From assembly GCA_028281285.1 (NCBI GenBank), contig JANQKF010000013.1, positions 124,001-188,000 on the forward strand: a DNA stretch of 64,000 nt. Reading direction: 5' to 3'. Under the pieces are notes generated by a model. That model saw only the letters and a list, made by a program, of their open reading frames with translations, was not told the origin of the DNA and did no database searches. The first letter of the stretch is position 1. The number at the start of each line of letters is the position of its first letter. This document shows positions 42,472-51,063 of the stretch, in pieces. Made by a program: the position numbers and the translations under genes. Source of the DNA: Cyclobacteriaceae bacterium. Its GTDB lineage: Bacteria > Bacteroidota > Bacteroidia > Cytophagales > Cyclobacteriaceae.

Positions 42472-44208
42472 ATGTATTCACGATTCCTTGCTCTCATACT
42501 GACTGTCCTTGTTTTAGTTGGTTGTGAGCCTGCCCAACAAGAAAACCCAACTCCTTCTAATTTAAAACTGGCTACCTCTGAACTAGGAATGGTTGCTGCC
42601 GCTCAACCTCTGGCAACACAAGCAGGAAAAGCCATTTTGGAGGCAGGCGGAAACGCTGCGGATGCTGCTATCGCAACAGCATTCGTTCTGGCGGTGGTAG
42701 AACCTACAATGAATGGAATTGGAGGACGAAATCAGATTTTAGTACGAAAAACTGATGGCAGCTTTCAAGGCTATAACGGCATGACTGAAATACCCGCTTC
42801 CTATGTCAAGCCGGAAACCCCTCCGAATTCAGGTCATGGTACCATTGCAACCCCTGGTGTAGTAGCCTCTCTAATGAGACTACATAAAGAACATGGCTCC
42901 ATGGATCTCGAAACTTTAATGGCTGCAGCAATCAAATACGCTACAGAGGGCTTTGAAATTTTACCCGGTGAAGCCCGAAGGCACTCGATTGCCCATGAAG
43001 CTATGAAATCAGACCCTGGCTTCCGAAATCAAATGCTTAAAAACGACACAGTTCTTTATTCTGCGGGTGAGGTGTTGAAACAACCTGATTTAGCACGAAC
43101 ATTACAACGCATCTCAGAAACAAACGGGGACGACTTTTATAATGGTGAAACAGCTCAGGCAATTGCAGCTGACATGTCTGCAAATGGCGGCTTCGTAACA
43201 CTTGAAGATTTGAACAATTATAAAGCCATGGATGCCAGGTATGTCACCACCAATTATCGAGGGTATCAAATTCATAGCATACCGGCTCCTGCAGGTGGCG
43301 GTCTTGTCGTGAAAACACTTAACATTCTTGAGCAATTCAATCTGAAAGAAATGACTGATGCTCAATGGGGTGCGGTTATGAACCAGGCACTGGCCATTTC
43401 TATACGCAGTATGTCTGATAACTATAAAGAGGAAGATCTTGATTTTGTCCAGAGCAAAGAATGGGCTCAAGAACAAGCGAAATCAATCACAGTCCCCAAT
43501 GTCCACCTCTCTGATGTTCATGACTTCAAAGTTCAGAAGAATCAGCTTCTGGCAGATAATACCGACTGGTCTGGAGATACCTGGGGGAATAACAGCCACC
43601 ACACTACCCATTTTGTAACTGCGGATTGTAATGGCATGGTCGTTTCCATTACACAAACTGTTGGACCATTATTTGGATCGAAGGTGATCACTCCAGGACT
43701 AGGATTTGTTTATGCTTCTACAATGGGTGCTTATCTCTCCAATTCTGATCAGGCACCGGGGTCAAGACCAAGAACGACCATTGCTCCTACCGTAGTGACT
43801 AAAGATGGTGAAACAGTGATGGTACTTGGAGCAGCAGGAGGTATCCGTATTTTATCCGGCATTGTCCAAACCATTTCGAGAAGTATTGATCGTGGTATGG
43901 ATATTGAAGAAGCCGTTGCTGCTCCCCGCGTTCACCCGGATGCAGGTGTAAATCCCGAAACAGGGCAGTATGAGGTATTTGGAAATAAATTCAGTGCAGA
44001 ATTTACACCTAAGAATGGATGGAACAAATCCGATTCATCGGTATGGGCTGTTGGAGGGTTCGAAGTGACACCTATTACTCGCTATGGTGCATTTGCCCGG
44101 GTCCATGCTGTGTCAAGAGACCCAAAAACCAACACCTGGTACGGAATGGCCGACTTGGATTGGGAAGGCACAGCCGCTGGCCCTTCAAAGTCCGATTGCG
44201 ATCAATAA
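42472..44208 (+). CDS. Gamma-glutamyltransferase-family Ntn hydrolase, lipoprotein, altered donor site
   Basis: The 578-residue protein has a lipoprotein signal (LTVLVLVGC, C18) and the GGT fold. The autoprocessing and nucleophile threonine is T378 in SHHTTHFVTAD. The oxyanion-type glycines are present in AAGGIRI. Residues that hold the gamma-glutamyl group in typical GGT look different. The usual FRE-x-AP arginine is replaced by MTEIPA (104-109), the Ser-Ser pair by T435-T436, and the EMDDF aspartate region by TMGAYLS. Activity on gamma-glutamyl compounds is therefore doubtful, although processing seems intact. I used the ATG at 42472 that opens the signal. A hairpin terminator follows the stop. 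Confidence 0.85.
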   Translation: MYSRFLALILTVLVLVGCEPAQQENPTPSNLKLATSELGMVAAAQPLATQAGKAILEAGGNAADAAIATAFVLAVVEPTMNGIGGRNQILVRKTDGSFQGYNGMTEIPASYVKPETPPNSGHGTIATPGVVASLMRLHKEHGSMDLETLMAAAIKYATEGFEILPGEARRHSIAHEAMKSDPGFRNQMLKNDTVLYSAGEVLKQPDLARTLQRISETNGDDFYNGETAQAIAADMSANGGFVTLEDLNNYKAMDARYVTTNYRGYQIHSIPAPAGGGLVVKTLNILEQFNLKEMTDAQWGAVMNQALAISIRSMSDNYKEEDLDFVQSKEWAQEQAKSITVPNVHLSDVHDFKVQKNQLLADNTDWSGDTWGNNSHHTTHFVTADCNGMVVSITQTVGPLFGSKVITPGLGFVYASTMGAYLSNSDQAPGSRPRTTIAPTVVTKDGETVMVLGAAGGIRILSGIVQTISRSIDRGMDIEEAVAAPRVHPDAGVNPETGQYEVFGNKFSAEFTPKNGWNKSDSSVWAVGGFEVTPITRYGAFARVHAVSRDPKTNTWYGMADLDWEGTAAGPSKSDCDQ

Positions 44209-44209
44209 A

Positions 44210-44237
44210 AAAGTCGCAACGAAATTGCTGCGACTTT
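44210..44237. terminator. Bidirectional terminator between the GGT-like gene and a convergent lipoprotein gene
   Basis: AAAGTCGCA (44210-44218) pairs with TGCGACTTT (44229-44237) over a ten-base loop that can itself extend the stem. A/T runs flank both sides, so it can serve both converging transcripts. Confidence 0.75.
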
Positions 44238-44257
44238 CAAAAGCTTTTGAGTTAGCC

Positions 44258-45055
44258 CTACTCTCCTGAAGATTCAGGCATTCCTACCACTTTAGAGTCT
44301 TCTGGCTTGGCAAACATACCATCATCAGGCGTATCGGTAGTAAGTTGGACATTCGTGAAAGGTATCTCCCTTCTTGGGTCTTTAGGAACACCATCCTCAT
44401 GATTGTACCAAACCAGTTTCCCAGGAAGCTTCACTCCGTTTATCTCTCTCCAGTCTTCATACTTAATCAAATTAAAACGGTCACTACTTTCCTGACTTCT
44501 GAATGTGACAGTGTACATCAACCATTCCATTTGGCCAGTTTCAGGATCATAGTAAAGCTTATAGTTATCCTTGGGTGAATCACCTACACCATCACCATAA
44601 GAAATCAAGATTCCTTTACAGGTTTTTCCCATCATTTCAGCATCAGGTAATTCTGAGTAAGTAATTCCAGGATCGCCAAGCACAAATGGCATTGCATGGA
44701 AATAGAAATATAGATTGTGATAGAACCGAGCATTTCCGCGATACTCATTTTCGGCCGGGCTTATCCACACATCACTTCCATCAAATCCGATAGAATGATT
44801 TTCGGCATCAATTCGGACTTTCCTGTTTCGCAGTTCCACCACGTGGTGCTCTCCATTAGCAAGATCAAATGACATTTGTTTCATTGAGTGCCATTTATCC
44901 ATTCCACCATGTGCAGTTAGCACCTTGGTTATAGCATCAGTATGGTGACTTGTATTAGGAGAATCCACTACTCCGGCCGTGGAATTCTCTTGTTTTTGTT
45001 GACTCTGGCAGGCAACAAATAATGTTGCCACTATTAAGAATGAGAATTTCTTCAT
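44258..45055 (-). CDS. Lipoprotein, DUF6503-like
   Basis: From the ATG at 45055 the protein has 265 residues and a lipoprotein signal (MKKFSFLIVATLFVAC). The mature part begins with a helix AITKVLTAHGGMDKWHSMKQMSFDL, as in LolA-like outer-membrane lipoprotein carriers, and continues as a beta-rich domain (RKVRIDAENHSIGFDGSDVW, KLYYDPETGQMEWLMYTV). I associate it with DUF6503 from overall pattern; function is unknown. A shared terminator separates it from the GGT-like gene. Confidence 0.72.
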   Translation of the reverse strand: MKKFSFLIVATLFVACQSQQKQENSTAGVVDSPNTSHHTDAITKVLTAHGGMDKWHSMKQMSFDLANGEHHVVELRNRKVRIDAENHSIGFDGSDVWISPAENEYRGNARFYHNLYFYFHAMPFVLGDPGITYSELPDAEMMGKTCKGILISYGDGVGDSPKDNYKLYYDPETGQMEWLMYTVTFRSQESSDRFNLIKYEDWREINGVKLPGKLVWYNHEDGVPKDPRREIPFTNVQLTTDTPDDGMFAKPEDSKVVGMPESSGE

Positions 45056-45169
45056 GGTTGAAAATTTGCACAAATATTATTGCTAATCAACCAGAAAATG
45101 GTCAGTTGGATTACCTGATTGGAAGACTTGATCGACCAGAAACCCAGTTTTACATGAACGGCTAACGTA

Positions 45170-45622
45170 CTAGTCTTTATCCATCACCAATTGAATGTCG
45201 CAGCCATTCAAATTGTAATTGAAGGTAAGTACGCTATTGGATACAGTATAAGTACCCGTAAGTGGAATTACTCCGGGAACGTCAATCGTCAGCGTTCCAT
45301 TCTCTGCCGACCATGTTCCTTCGGAAATAGTTGGGACACTATCCACGATATTTCTTCCTATGTAGTCAGAATCATCTTCAAAAGTAAATTCGATACATTC
45401 AAAGCTGGTACAAACCAAATTGGTGTCAGACTGATTGTTAGCTTCGTCTTCGCAGTTTGAAGCGATAAATGTATTCGCTTTCCACACTCCCACTAAATCG
45501 GGATCCACCACAAAAACTGGAGTATCATCACTACCCCCACATGAGGCTAAAGCGACCAAAATGCACATAACTAGAGCTAATAGCCCTCCTTTCAAAACTT
45601 TCAACATCTCTTTTAGGCTCAT
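45170..45622 (-). CDS. Lipocalin-like lipoprotein, four cysteines (tandem pair)
   Basis: The 150-residue protein has a lipoprotein signal (LVMCILVALASC) and a small lipocalin-like beta domain: LVGVWKANTF, ECIEFTFEDD and TGTYTVSNSVLTF. Four cysteines after the anchor (SNC, LVC, FEC, NGC) match the neighbour's in order, suggesting conserved disulphides. It lies 44 bases downstream of its paralogue. Function unknown. Confidence 0.72.
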   Translation of the reverse strand: MSLKEMLKVLKGGLLALVMCILVALASCGGSDDTPVFVVDPDLVGVWKANTFIASNCEDEANNQSDTNLVCTSFECIEFTFEDDSDYIGRNIVDSVPTISEGTWSAENGTLTIDVPGVIPLTGTYTVSNSVLTFNYNLNGCDIQLVMDKD

Positions 45623-45666
45623 TTACTGATTGGCGGTTTACGACATGCGAAGGTAATAAGATTCTT

Positions 45667-46101
45667 TTACTGTTTTCTAAAAACAGCTTCAACGTCACAG
45701 CCGGAATCAGGGTCGGTAGAATCCATGGTAAGAATGTTATTTAGAACAGTGAATTTCCCGGTCACATTTTCCTGGATCGTGTTGATGGTATACCCATTAT
45801 CTGTGGTAGTGTAGGTTCCTCTCACAGTCTCTGTCACTCCGTCCTCAACATAAACACCTTCAAAACCACCATCCTCCTCAAACTCAAATGTGACACAGCT
45901 ATTCAAACTACATACCAGTGCTGTGAATCCATCTTCACTCGAGTCGTTGCAGTTGCTCTGATCCACACTCTCAAGTTGCCATAAACCTACAATTGATTCT
46001 TGCTCCGGTTCAGGACTTGATTCCTCTTCACATGCTATTGCCATCAGGGCCACAATTAGGCCAAGAATCAAAAGAATGTAATTTATCTTCTTTTCTTTCA
46101 T
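45667..46101 (-). CDS. Lipocalin-like lipoprotein, four cysteines (tandem pair)
   Basis: The 144-residue protein has a lipoprotein signal (ILGLIVALMAIAC) and a domain related to the downstream gene: IVGLWQLESVDQSNC, LVCSLNSCVTFEFEEDG, GKFTVLNNILTM and SGCDVEAVF. The cysteine pattern SNC, LVC, SC, GCD is shared. An acidic stretch (EEESSPEPEQE) follows the lipid anchor. Function unknown; likely a surface or periplasmic binding protein produced by local duplication. Confidence 0.72.
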   Translation of the reverse strand: MKEKKINYILLILGLIVALMAIACEEESSPEPEQESIVGLWQLESVDQSNCNDSSEDGFTALVCSLNSCVTFEFEEDGGFEGVYVEDGVTETVRGTYTTTDNGYTINTIQENVTGKFTVLNNILTMDSTDPDSGCDVEAVFRKQ

Positions 46102-46292
46102 CGAATTGAGAATGCGGTTATTATCTATACAATCGAGGACTCAAATACCCTCTCTAAGTGTTAGATAACTTTTAAGACCAAAAGGTTCGATCGTTGCTCT
46201 TTTTTTATCTTGGAGTAAAGTAAAGAATTGATCTAATTGCGAGCCCTGAACAAGTCAAAGCCACATTTGTTATCAGGTAGTTGAAGCGTCCT

Positions 46293-47540
46293 ATGAAAAA
46301 AATACTTGCTGAAATTCTCACAATTGGCGATGAAATCCTTTACGGTCAAATCACAGACACTAATTCACAATGGATTAGCGCTGAGCTTGACTCAATTGGC
46401 ATCAAAGTAATCAGAAAAACCACTGTTGGTGACACCGAGGATGAGATTCTGGACGCTTTTTCCGAAGCTGACGAAAGAGCTGATTTGGTGATTATAACAG
46501 GAGGTCTTGGTCCTACAAATGACGATTTAACCATGCCCATGTTGGCAAAATATTTCGGCAGTGACATAGTTCATAATCAAGAAGTCCATGATCATGTGAA
46601 GCACTTCTTCGAAAGTCGTGGTTTAACGTTCACCGAGCTAAACAAAGGGCAAGCCATGGTGCCTGAAATTGCTCAAGTACTGCATAATGAATTGGGTACC
46701 GCTCCAGGCACATGGTATGAACAAAATGATAAAGTGTTTATTTCCCTACCTGGTGTTCCTCATGAGATGAAGAATATCATGACAACTCATGCTCTTCCAA
46801 AAATCAGAGAGTACTTCCATACCGCAACGATCTATCACAAAGTGATCAAAACGGTTGGGATTGGGGAATCATTTCTTGCGGACAAAATCAAAGACTGGGA
46901 GGAGCGGCTACCAAATCACATCTCACTTGCCTACCTACCAAGCGTAGGACAGGTAAAACTTAGATTGACAGCGGTTGGAGAAAATAAAGATTCTCTCCAA
47001 ACCGATGTTGAAAACGAAATTGACAAAGTCCTTCCAAAAATTGAAAAGTATACTTTTGGTTATAACAAAACTACCCTTGAAGAAGCAATTGGTGAATTAT
47101 TAATCAAGGAAAACAAAACCATCGCCTTTGCCGAAAGTTGTACTGGAGGGTATATCCAGCATAAGATTACTACTATTGGTGGTTCATCACGTTACTTCCA
47201 AGGAGGTCTTGTCCCTTACCATAATGAGCTCAAGATTGGTCAACTTGGGGTAAAAGAAGAAACTTTAAAAGCCCATGGTGCTGTTAGTGAGGAGTGCGCA
47301 TCGGAAATGGCTAATCGGGTAAGAGAAAAGTTTAGTGCCGACATCGGTGCTTCCAGCACAGGAATTGCAGGTCCTGATGGAGGAACACCCGAAAAACCAG
47401 TAGGTACAGTATGGATCGCCTATGCAGACGGCAAACAAACCATAACCAAAAAACTGCAATTGACTAATAACAGAGTATTAAATATCGAATTAACAGAAAT
47501 AGCAGTATTAAATTTGGTAAGAAAAAGTTTGAGGACTTAA
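46293..47540 (+). CDS. cinA: CinA family protein (nicotinamide-nucleotide amidase type)
   Basis: The 415-residue protein has an N-terminal molybdopterin-binding-like domain (AEILTIGDEILYGQITDTNS, then IITGGLGPTNDDLT, residues about 1-170). The C-terminal CinA/PncC deamidase domain (about 255-412) has FAESCTGGYIQHKITTIGGSS and TGIAGPDGGTPEKPVGTVW. It probably recycles NMN to NaMN and may hydrolyse ADP-ribose. ATG 46293 is preferred over a TTG 12 bases earlier. It stands 74 bases before the E2 gene. Confidence 0.93.
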   Translation: MKKILAEILTIGDEILYGQITDTNSQWISAELDSIGIKVIRKTTVGDTEDEILDAFSEADERADLVIITGGLGPTNDDLTMPMLAKYFGSDIVHNQEVHDHVKHFFESRGLTFTELNKGQAMVPEIAQVLHNELGTAPGTWYEQNDKVFISLPGVPHEMKNIMTTHALPKIREYFHTATIYHKVIKTVGIGESFLADKIKDWEERLPNHISLAYLPSVGQVKLRLTAVGENKDSLQTDVENEIDKVLPKIEKYTFGYNKTTLEEAIGELLIKENKTIAFAESCTGGYIQHKITTIGGSSRYFQGGLVPYHNELKIGQLGVKEETLKAHGAVSEECASEMANRVREKFSADIGASSTGIAGPDGGTPEKPVGTVWIAYADGKQTITKKLQLTNNRVLNIELTEIAVLNLVRKSLRT

Positions 47541-47544
47541 AACA

Positions 47545-47575
47545 TTGATAATATTTGGTAAAAGAGTTAGATTTG
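47545..47575 (+). promoter_or_regulatory. Promoter of the E2 acyltransferase gene
   Basis: TTG (47545-47547), 20 bases and TAGATTTG (47568-47575) match the Bacteroidota promoter consensus. The predicted leader before the ATG at 47615 is about 33 bases. Confidence 0.55.
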
Positions 47576-47614
47576 TCACCCTTTGCAATCGTTTGACTCG
47601 TTAAATAGAGAGAT

Positions 47615-48928
47615 ATGGCAATAGTTGAGATGGTAATGCCTAAGATGGGCGAAAGTATAATGGAAGGCACAGTGTTGAATTGGTTAAAGCAGGAAGGTGA
47701 GTCCATTGATGCGGATGAATCGGTGCTTGAGGTAGCTACCGACAAAGTAGATACTGAAGTGCCTGCCACTCACGGTGGTGTTCTTAAAGAGATTTTGGTT
47801 AAGGAAGGAGACGTTGTTCCTGTTGGAGCTCCAATCGCCAAGATCGATACTGAAGAAGAAGGTGCAGCCCCATCTGCTCCGGCACCAGAAGCAGAAGCCA
47901 TTCCTACTCCGGTCAATGGTCAAATCACTGAAGAAAAGGTAGAAGCAGCTCCTGCCGCTAACGGTGCTGCTGTTCTTGAAAAGCCTGCTGGTGATCGTTT
48001 CTATTCTCCCTTGGTCATGAATATTGCTCGTCAGGAGAATATTGCAATGAGTGAATTGGAAAGGGTTCCAGGCACTGGTCGGGACGGAAGGGTTACCAAA
48101 AAAGATATTTTGGCCTATGTCAAAAATAGGCCGGCTCAGGGCTCACCAGCTCCAATTGCGCCAAGTGCTCCAGCTGTTCAGGAAAGACAACCGCAACCAA
48201 TGCCAGTTTCGGTAAGTGGGCAGGACGAAATTATCGAAATGGACCGTATGCGCAAGATGATTGCAGAGCGTATGGTCGATTCCAAACGAATTTCACCGCA
48301 TGTGACTTCTTTTGTAGAAGCGGATGTGACCGGAGTCGTTTCCTGGAGAAACCGCGTCAAAAACTCGTTCAAAGAAAGAGAAGGAGAACCTATCACCTTC
48401 ACTCCGATTTTCATCGAAGCAGTTGTAAAAGCGCTGAAGGATTACCCCATGATGAATATCCAGGTGGATGGTAACAATATTGTTAAGAAAAGGGCCATCA
48501 ACGTGGGAATGGCAGTGGCCCTGCCTACCGGTAACCTGATTGTTCCGGTAATTCATAATACCGATCAGTTCAACCTCACCGGTCTGACCAAGAAAGTAAA
48601 TGACTTGGCCAGAAGAGCTCGTGAAAACAAGCTGACACCAGATGATTTGCAAGGTGGAACTTACACGGTGTCCAATGTGGGTTCATTTGGGAATGTGATG
48701 GGAACACCGATCATCATGCAACCTCAAGTGGGTATTCTTGCTCTGGGTGCAGTAGTGAAAAAGCCAGCAGTGATTGAGACTCCGACTGGTGATGCCATTG
48801 CTATTAGACATAAGATGTTCCTTTCTCATTCTTATGATCACAGAGTAGTTGACGGTTCATTAGGTGGCATGTTTGTGAGAAGGGTCGCAGACTATCTTGA
48901 GAAGTTTGATACAACTCAAACTATTTAA
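47615..48928 (+). CDS. 2-oxo acid dehydrogenase E2 component (dihydrolipoamide acyltransferase)
   Basis: The 437-residue protein has an N-terminal lipoyl domain with K44 in ATDKVDTEVP, an Ala/Pro/Glu-rich linker (about 80-125), a peripheral-subunit-binding domain (YSPLVMNIARQENI to GRVTKKDILAYV, about 130-168), a second Pro-rich linker and the CAT domain. The active-site motif is DHRVVDGSLGG near the C-terminus. TDKVDTEVP is typical of branched-chain or 2-oxoglutarate-type E2; which complex it joins cannot be fixed because no E1 or E3 gene is nearby. It is transcribed from its own promoter. Confidence 0.94.
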   Translation: MAIVEMVMPKMGESIMEGTVLNWLKQEGESIDADESVLEVATDKVDTEVPATHGGVLKEILVKEGDVVPVGAPIAKIDTEEEGAAPSAPAPEAEAIPTPVNGQITEEKVEAAPAANGAAVLEKPAGDRFYSPLVMNIARQENIAMSELERVPGTGRDGRVTKKDILAYVKNRPAQGSPAPIAPSAPAVQERQPQPMPVSVSGQDEIIEMDRMRKMIAERMVDSKRISPHVTSFVEADVTGVVSWRNRVKNSFKEREGEPITFTPIFIEAVVKALKDYPMMNIQVDGNNIVKKRAINVGMAVALPTGNLIVPVIHNTDQFNLTGLTKKVNDLARRARENKLTPDDLQGGTYTVSNVGSFGNVMGTPIIMQPQVGILALGAVVKKPAVIETPTGDAIAIRHKMFLSHSYDHRVVDGSLGGMFVRRVADYLEKFDTTQTI

Positions 48929-48947
48929 AGTTCTCACTATCACATTA

Positions 48948-49021
48948 GTCATTTCGAACCCTTCTGCCGACAGGCAGGCTCGTTTCAGTATCTGTTAGAC
49001 CCTGAAATAAATATCAAGGTC
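48948..49021. repeat. Probable dispersed intergenic repeat with two hairpins
   Basis: The gap after the E2 gene starts with GTCATTTCGAAC, contains the hairpin CTGCC-GACA-GGCAG (48964-48977) and ends with an imperfect palindrome, GACCCTGA and TCAAGGTC around an A/T loop (48998-49021). The order GTCATTTCGAA, ATCTGTTAGACCCTGAAATAAAT resembles short repeats that I recall as scattered between genes in many Bacteroidota genomes. The copy may also act as a terminator. Confidence 0.5.
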
Positions 49022-49082
49022 ACTTCTAATTTTTAGCTTCCATGAGAGCTCATTTCAGAGTGCTTTCATACCTTTATTCATT

Positions 49083-49526
49083 ATGATAGTCATCGAAGAA
49101 GTACATCAAGGAACAGTTAAAGTCGTTGCGCAAATGGCCATCGAGATGTGGCCGCATTGCATCTATGATGAAGAGCTAAAGGATTTCACACGAATCATAA
49201 GCTCACCGACTGAAGTTACCTTCCTGGCCCTCCAAGACGAGAATCACATTGGCTTCGCTACCCTTTCCTTACGCAATGACTTTGTGGAAGGGGCTACTTC
49301 GTACCCTGTCGGCTATTTGGAAGGCATCTATGTAAGATCGGAATACCGTAAAACAGGTGTAGGTAAAATACTGGCTGAAAAAGGAGAAGCGTGGGCCAGA
49401 GAAAAAGGGTGTAAAGATTTCTGCTCAGATGCCGAAATCGAGAACCAAACCAGCATCGATTTTCATAAGCGACTTGGCTTTAGAGAAGCGAATCGTGTGG
49501 TTTGCTTTCATAAGACTTTGGATTGA
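49083..49526 (+). CDS. AAC(6')-I-like aminoglycoside N-acetyltransferase
   Basis: The 147-residue GNAT protein has motifs seen in AAC(6') enzymes: MWPHC near the N-terminus, GFATLSLRNDFVEGA, YPVGYLEGIYVRSEYRKTGVGK (acetyl-CoA loop) and the C-terminal CKDFCSDAEIENQTSIDFHKRLGFREANRVVCF. This S-D-x-E-x-x-N-x-x-S-x-x-x-H-x-x-LGF run is closely shared with chromosomal AAC(6')-I proteins. Aminoglycoside 6'-N-acetylation is predicted but physiological substrates may differ. Nothing suggests mobility. A second acetyltransferase follows directly. Confidence 0.83.
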   Translation: MIVIEEVHQGTVKVVAQMAIEMWPHCIYDEELKDFTRIISSPTEVTFLALQDENHIGFATLSLRNDFVEGATSYPVGYLEGIYVRSEYRKTGVGKILAEKGEAWAREKGCKDFCSDAEIENQTSIDFHKRLGFREANRVVCFHKTLD

Positions 49527-49531
49527 TCTCA

Positions 49532-49975
49532 ATGGGTTTAATCAAAATCAAATCTGCTGATCCGAATGACCTGGAGTGGGTGAATGCAAAATATGATGAG
49601 GTCGCTTTCCACCATTCCACTTCAGAAGATTTTGTCGTTATCGCCAGTTATGATGGAAAGGAGGCAGGGTTGGGTAGACTGGTCAAAGTTGACGATGGTC
49701 ACCTTGAGCTTGGAGGAATCTATGTGTTTCACGAATACCGAGGCCTGGGAATTGCTCAAGCTATCGTAAGCTATTTGAACAATCATCCAATCACCAGTAG
49801 CAAGATCGTTTGGTGCCTACCTTTTCAAAACCTGATCAATTTTTACCTGACTTTCGGATTTAGTTTAACGGACTCATCGGATCCAAAGCTTCCAAAAAGT
49901 CTATATGAGAAAACAGGGTGGTGCCTCAAAACTTATAAGAAGAAAGTTGATGTATTAGTGAGGTCTGCTACGTAA
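49532..49975 (+). CDS. GNAT N-acetyltransferase
   Basis: The 147-residue protein is a short GNAT domain: DPNDLEWVNAKYDEVAFHHS, then YDGKEAGLGRLVKVDDGHLELGGIYVFHEYRGLGIAQAIV with the acetyl-CoA loop, and a C-terminal region INFYLTFGFSL. It starts six bases after the AAC(6')-like stop and is probably co-transcribed. A TTG at 49523 overlapping the upstream stop is an alternative start. Substrate unknown. Confidence 0.82.
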   Translation: MGLIKIKSADPNDLEWVNAKYDEVAFHHSTSEDFVVIASYDGKEAGLGRLVKVDDGHLELGGIYVFHEYRGLGIAQAIVSYLNNHPITSSKIVWCLPFQNLINFYLTFGFSLTDSSDPKLPKSLYEKTGWCLKTYKKKVDVLVRSAT

Positions 49976-50076
49976 TCAACAACAAATAAAGATTGAAGCT
50001 GAGATTCAAAAATCATTAAGAACGTTGAATTAATTAATCGAGCTCAAATCCATTCGTAAAGAATGCAGGTTGGTCT

Positions 50077-50616
50077 ATGATAAAAATCAGACTCACTGCA
50101 TTCTTCTTGTTAGTACCATTCTTTTCCATAGCTCAGAATTCCAAATCGACCAAGGACCTTTCCTTCCTGGTGGGAGATTGGGAAGTGACTCGAACCTATT
50201 ACTTGTATCCTGACAGCCCAAGAATTTATAAGGGAACTCTTAGTTGTAGCTTAAGCCTTGATGAACAGTTTATCAGCTGTAGATATGAGATGCAGCGGCC
50301 AGGAAAAACCCGAGGGCTCGATCAAGTTTATTTCAATTATAACTCCATCTATGATAGCTATGAATCGGTCTGGTTGAGTTCTACCTGGCCCATCAAAACC
50401 ATTTCAAAAGGATCCCTGGAGAAAATCGATAGTCAGATCATTTTTAAATCCTTTACTGAATTCCCAATTGAAAATGGTGTGATGGAATATGTTAAAGGAG
50501 AACTCGTCTTAAAGGACGCAGACATGTTTGAACGCAACCTACACCTACGAACATCCAATGATCCCGAAGGGGAATGGAAGCATCATATGAAGACGGTTGC
50601 AGTCAAAAAACGCTAG
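50077..50616 (+). CDS. Secreted DUF1579-like protein
   Basis: The 179-residue protein has a signal peptide (MIKIRLTAFFLLVPFFSIAQ) and a beta-rich domain that opens DLSFLVGDWEVTRTYYLYPDS, the LVGDW pattern common to DUF1579-like and related lipocalin-like proteins. Later segments (GTLSCSLSLDEQFISCRYEM, NSIYDSYESVWLSS) fit a small barrel. Function unknown. It precedes a small membrane protein by 39 bases. Confidence 0.72.
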   Translation: MIKIRLTAFFLLVPFFSIAQNSKSTKDLSFLVGDWEVTRTYYLYPDSPRIYKGTLSCSLSLDEQFISCRYEMQRPGKTRGLDQVYFNYNSIYDSYESVWLSSTWPIKTISKGSLEKIDSQIIFKSFTEFPIENGVMEYVKGELVLKDADMFERNLHLRTSNDPEGEWKHHMKTVAVKKR

Positions 50617-50655
50617 CTTTTCATTTTGACAGGTCTTGGTTAGTTTTATCTAATC

Positions 50656-51051
50656 ATGTCAGAAACTATTGTCGAAAGAGCACGAAGACTTAAGGAAGAA
50701 GGGATGGATTATGCAAAAATTCGTGATTACCTATCAGCACAGGGATATGAGTCGGATAGAATTTCCAGGGTGTTCGCCCAGCTTGATAATGAAGAAATCG
50801 ACTTCCTCTATCGCCAACAAAGAATTTCCAACCTTCGAACATACTTCATAGCATCCCTTATTATTGATGTGATAGCCATCATCTATACCATCTTGCGATA
50901 TCCTGAGGATGGCCTGCAGCCGATAATCCTACTCCCACCCTTAACATTGACGGCTTGGACCTATATGCGCTACAAAAAGGTCAGTGCCGAAACCTACACT
51001 ACATCAAAAATATTAAGGGAGAACAGGAAACATCTAAAAACGGAGAAGTAA
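50656..51051 (+). CDS. Small membrane protein, unknown
   Basis: Not recognised. The 131-residue protein has a soluble helical N-terminus (VERARRLKEEGMDYAKIRDYL, about 5-25) with a repeated amphipathic pattern like short UBA- or SHOCT-type helices. Two membrane helices follow (YFIASLIIDVIAIIYTIL, about 57-74, and PIILLPPLTLTAWTYM, about 82-97) and then a basic tail. It ends 12 bases before the convergent transporter gene. Confidence 0.65.
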   Translation: MSETIVERARRLKEEGMDYAKIRDYLSAQGYESDRISRVFAQLDNEEIDFLYRQQRISNLRTYFIASLIIDVIAIIYTILRYPEDGLQPIILLPPLTLTAWTYMRYKKVSAETYTTSKILRENRKHLKTEK

Positions 51052-51063
51052 GATCACTAGTCC

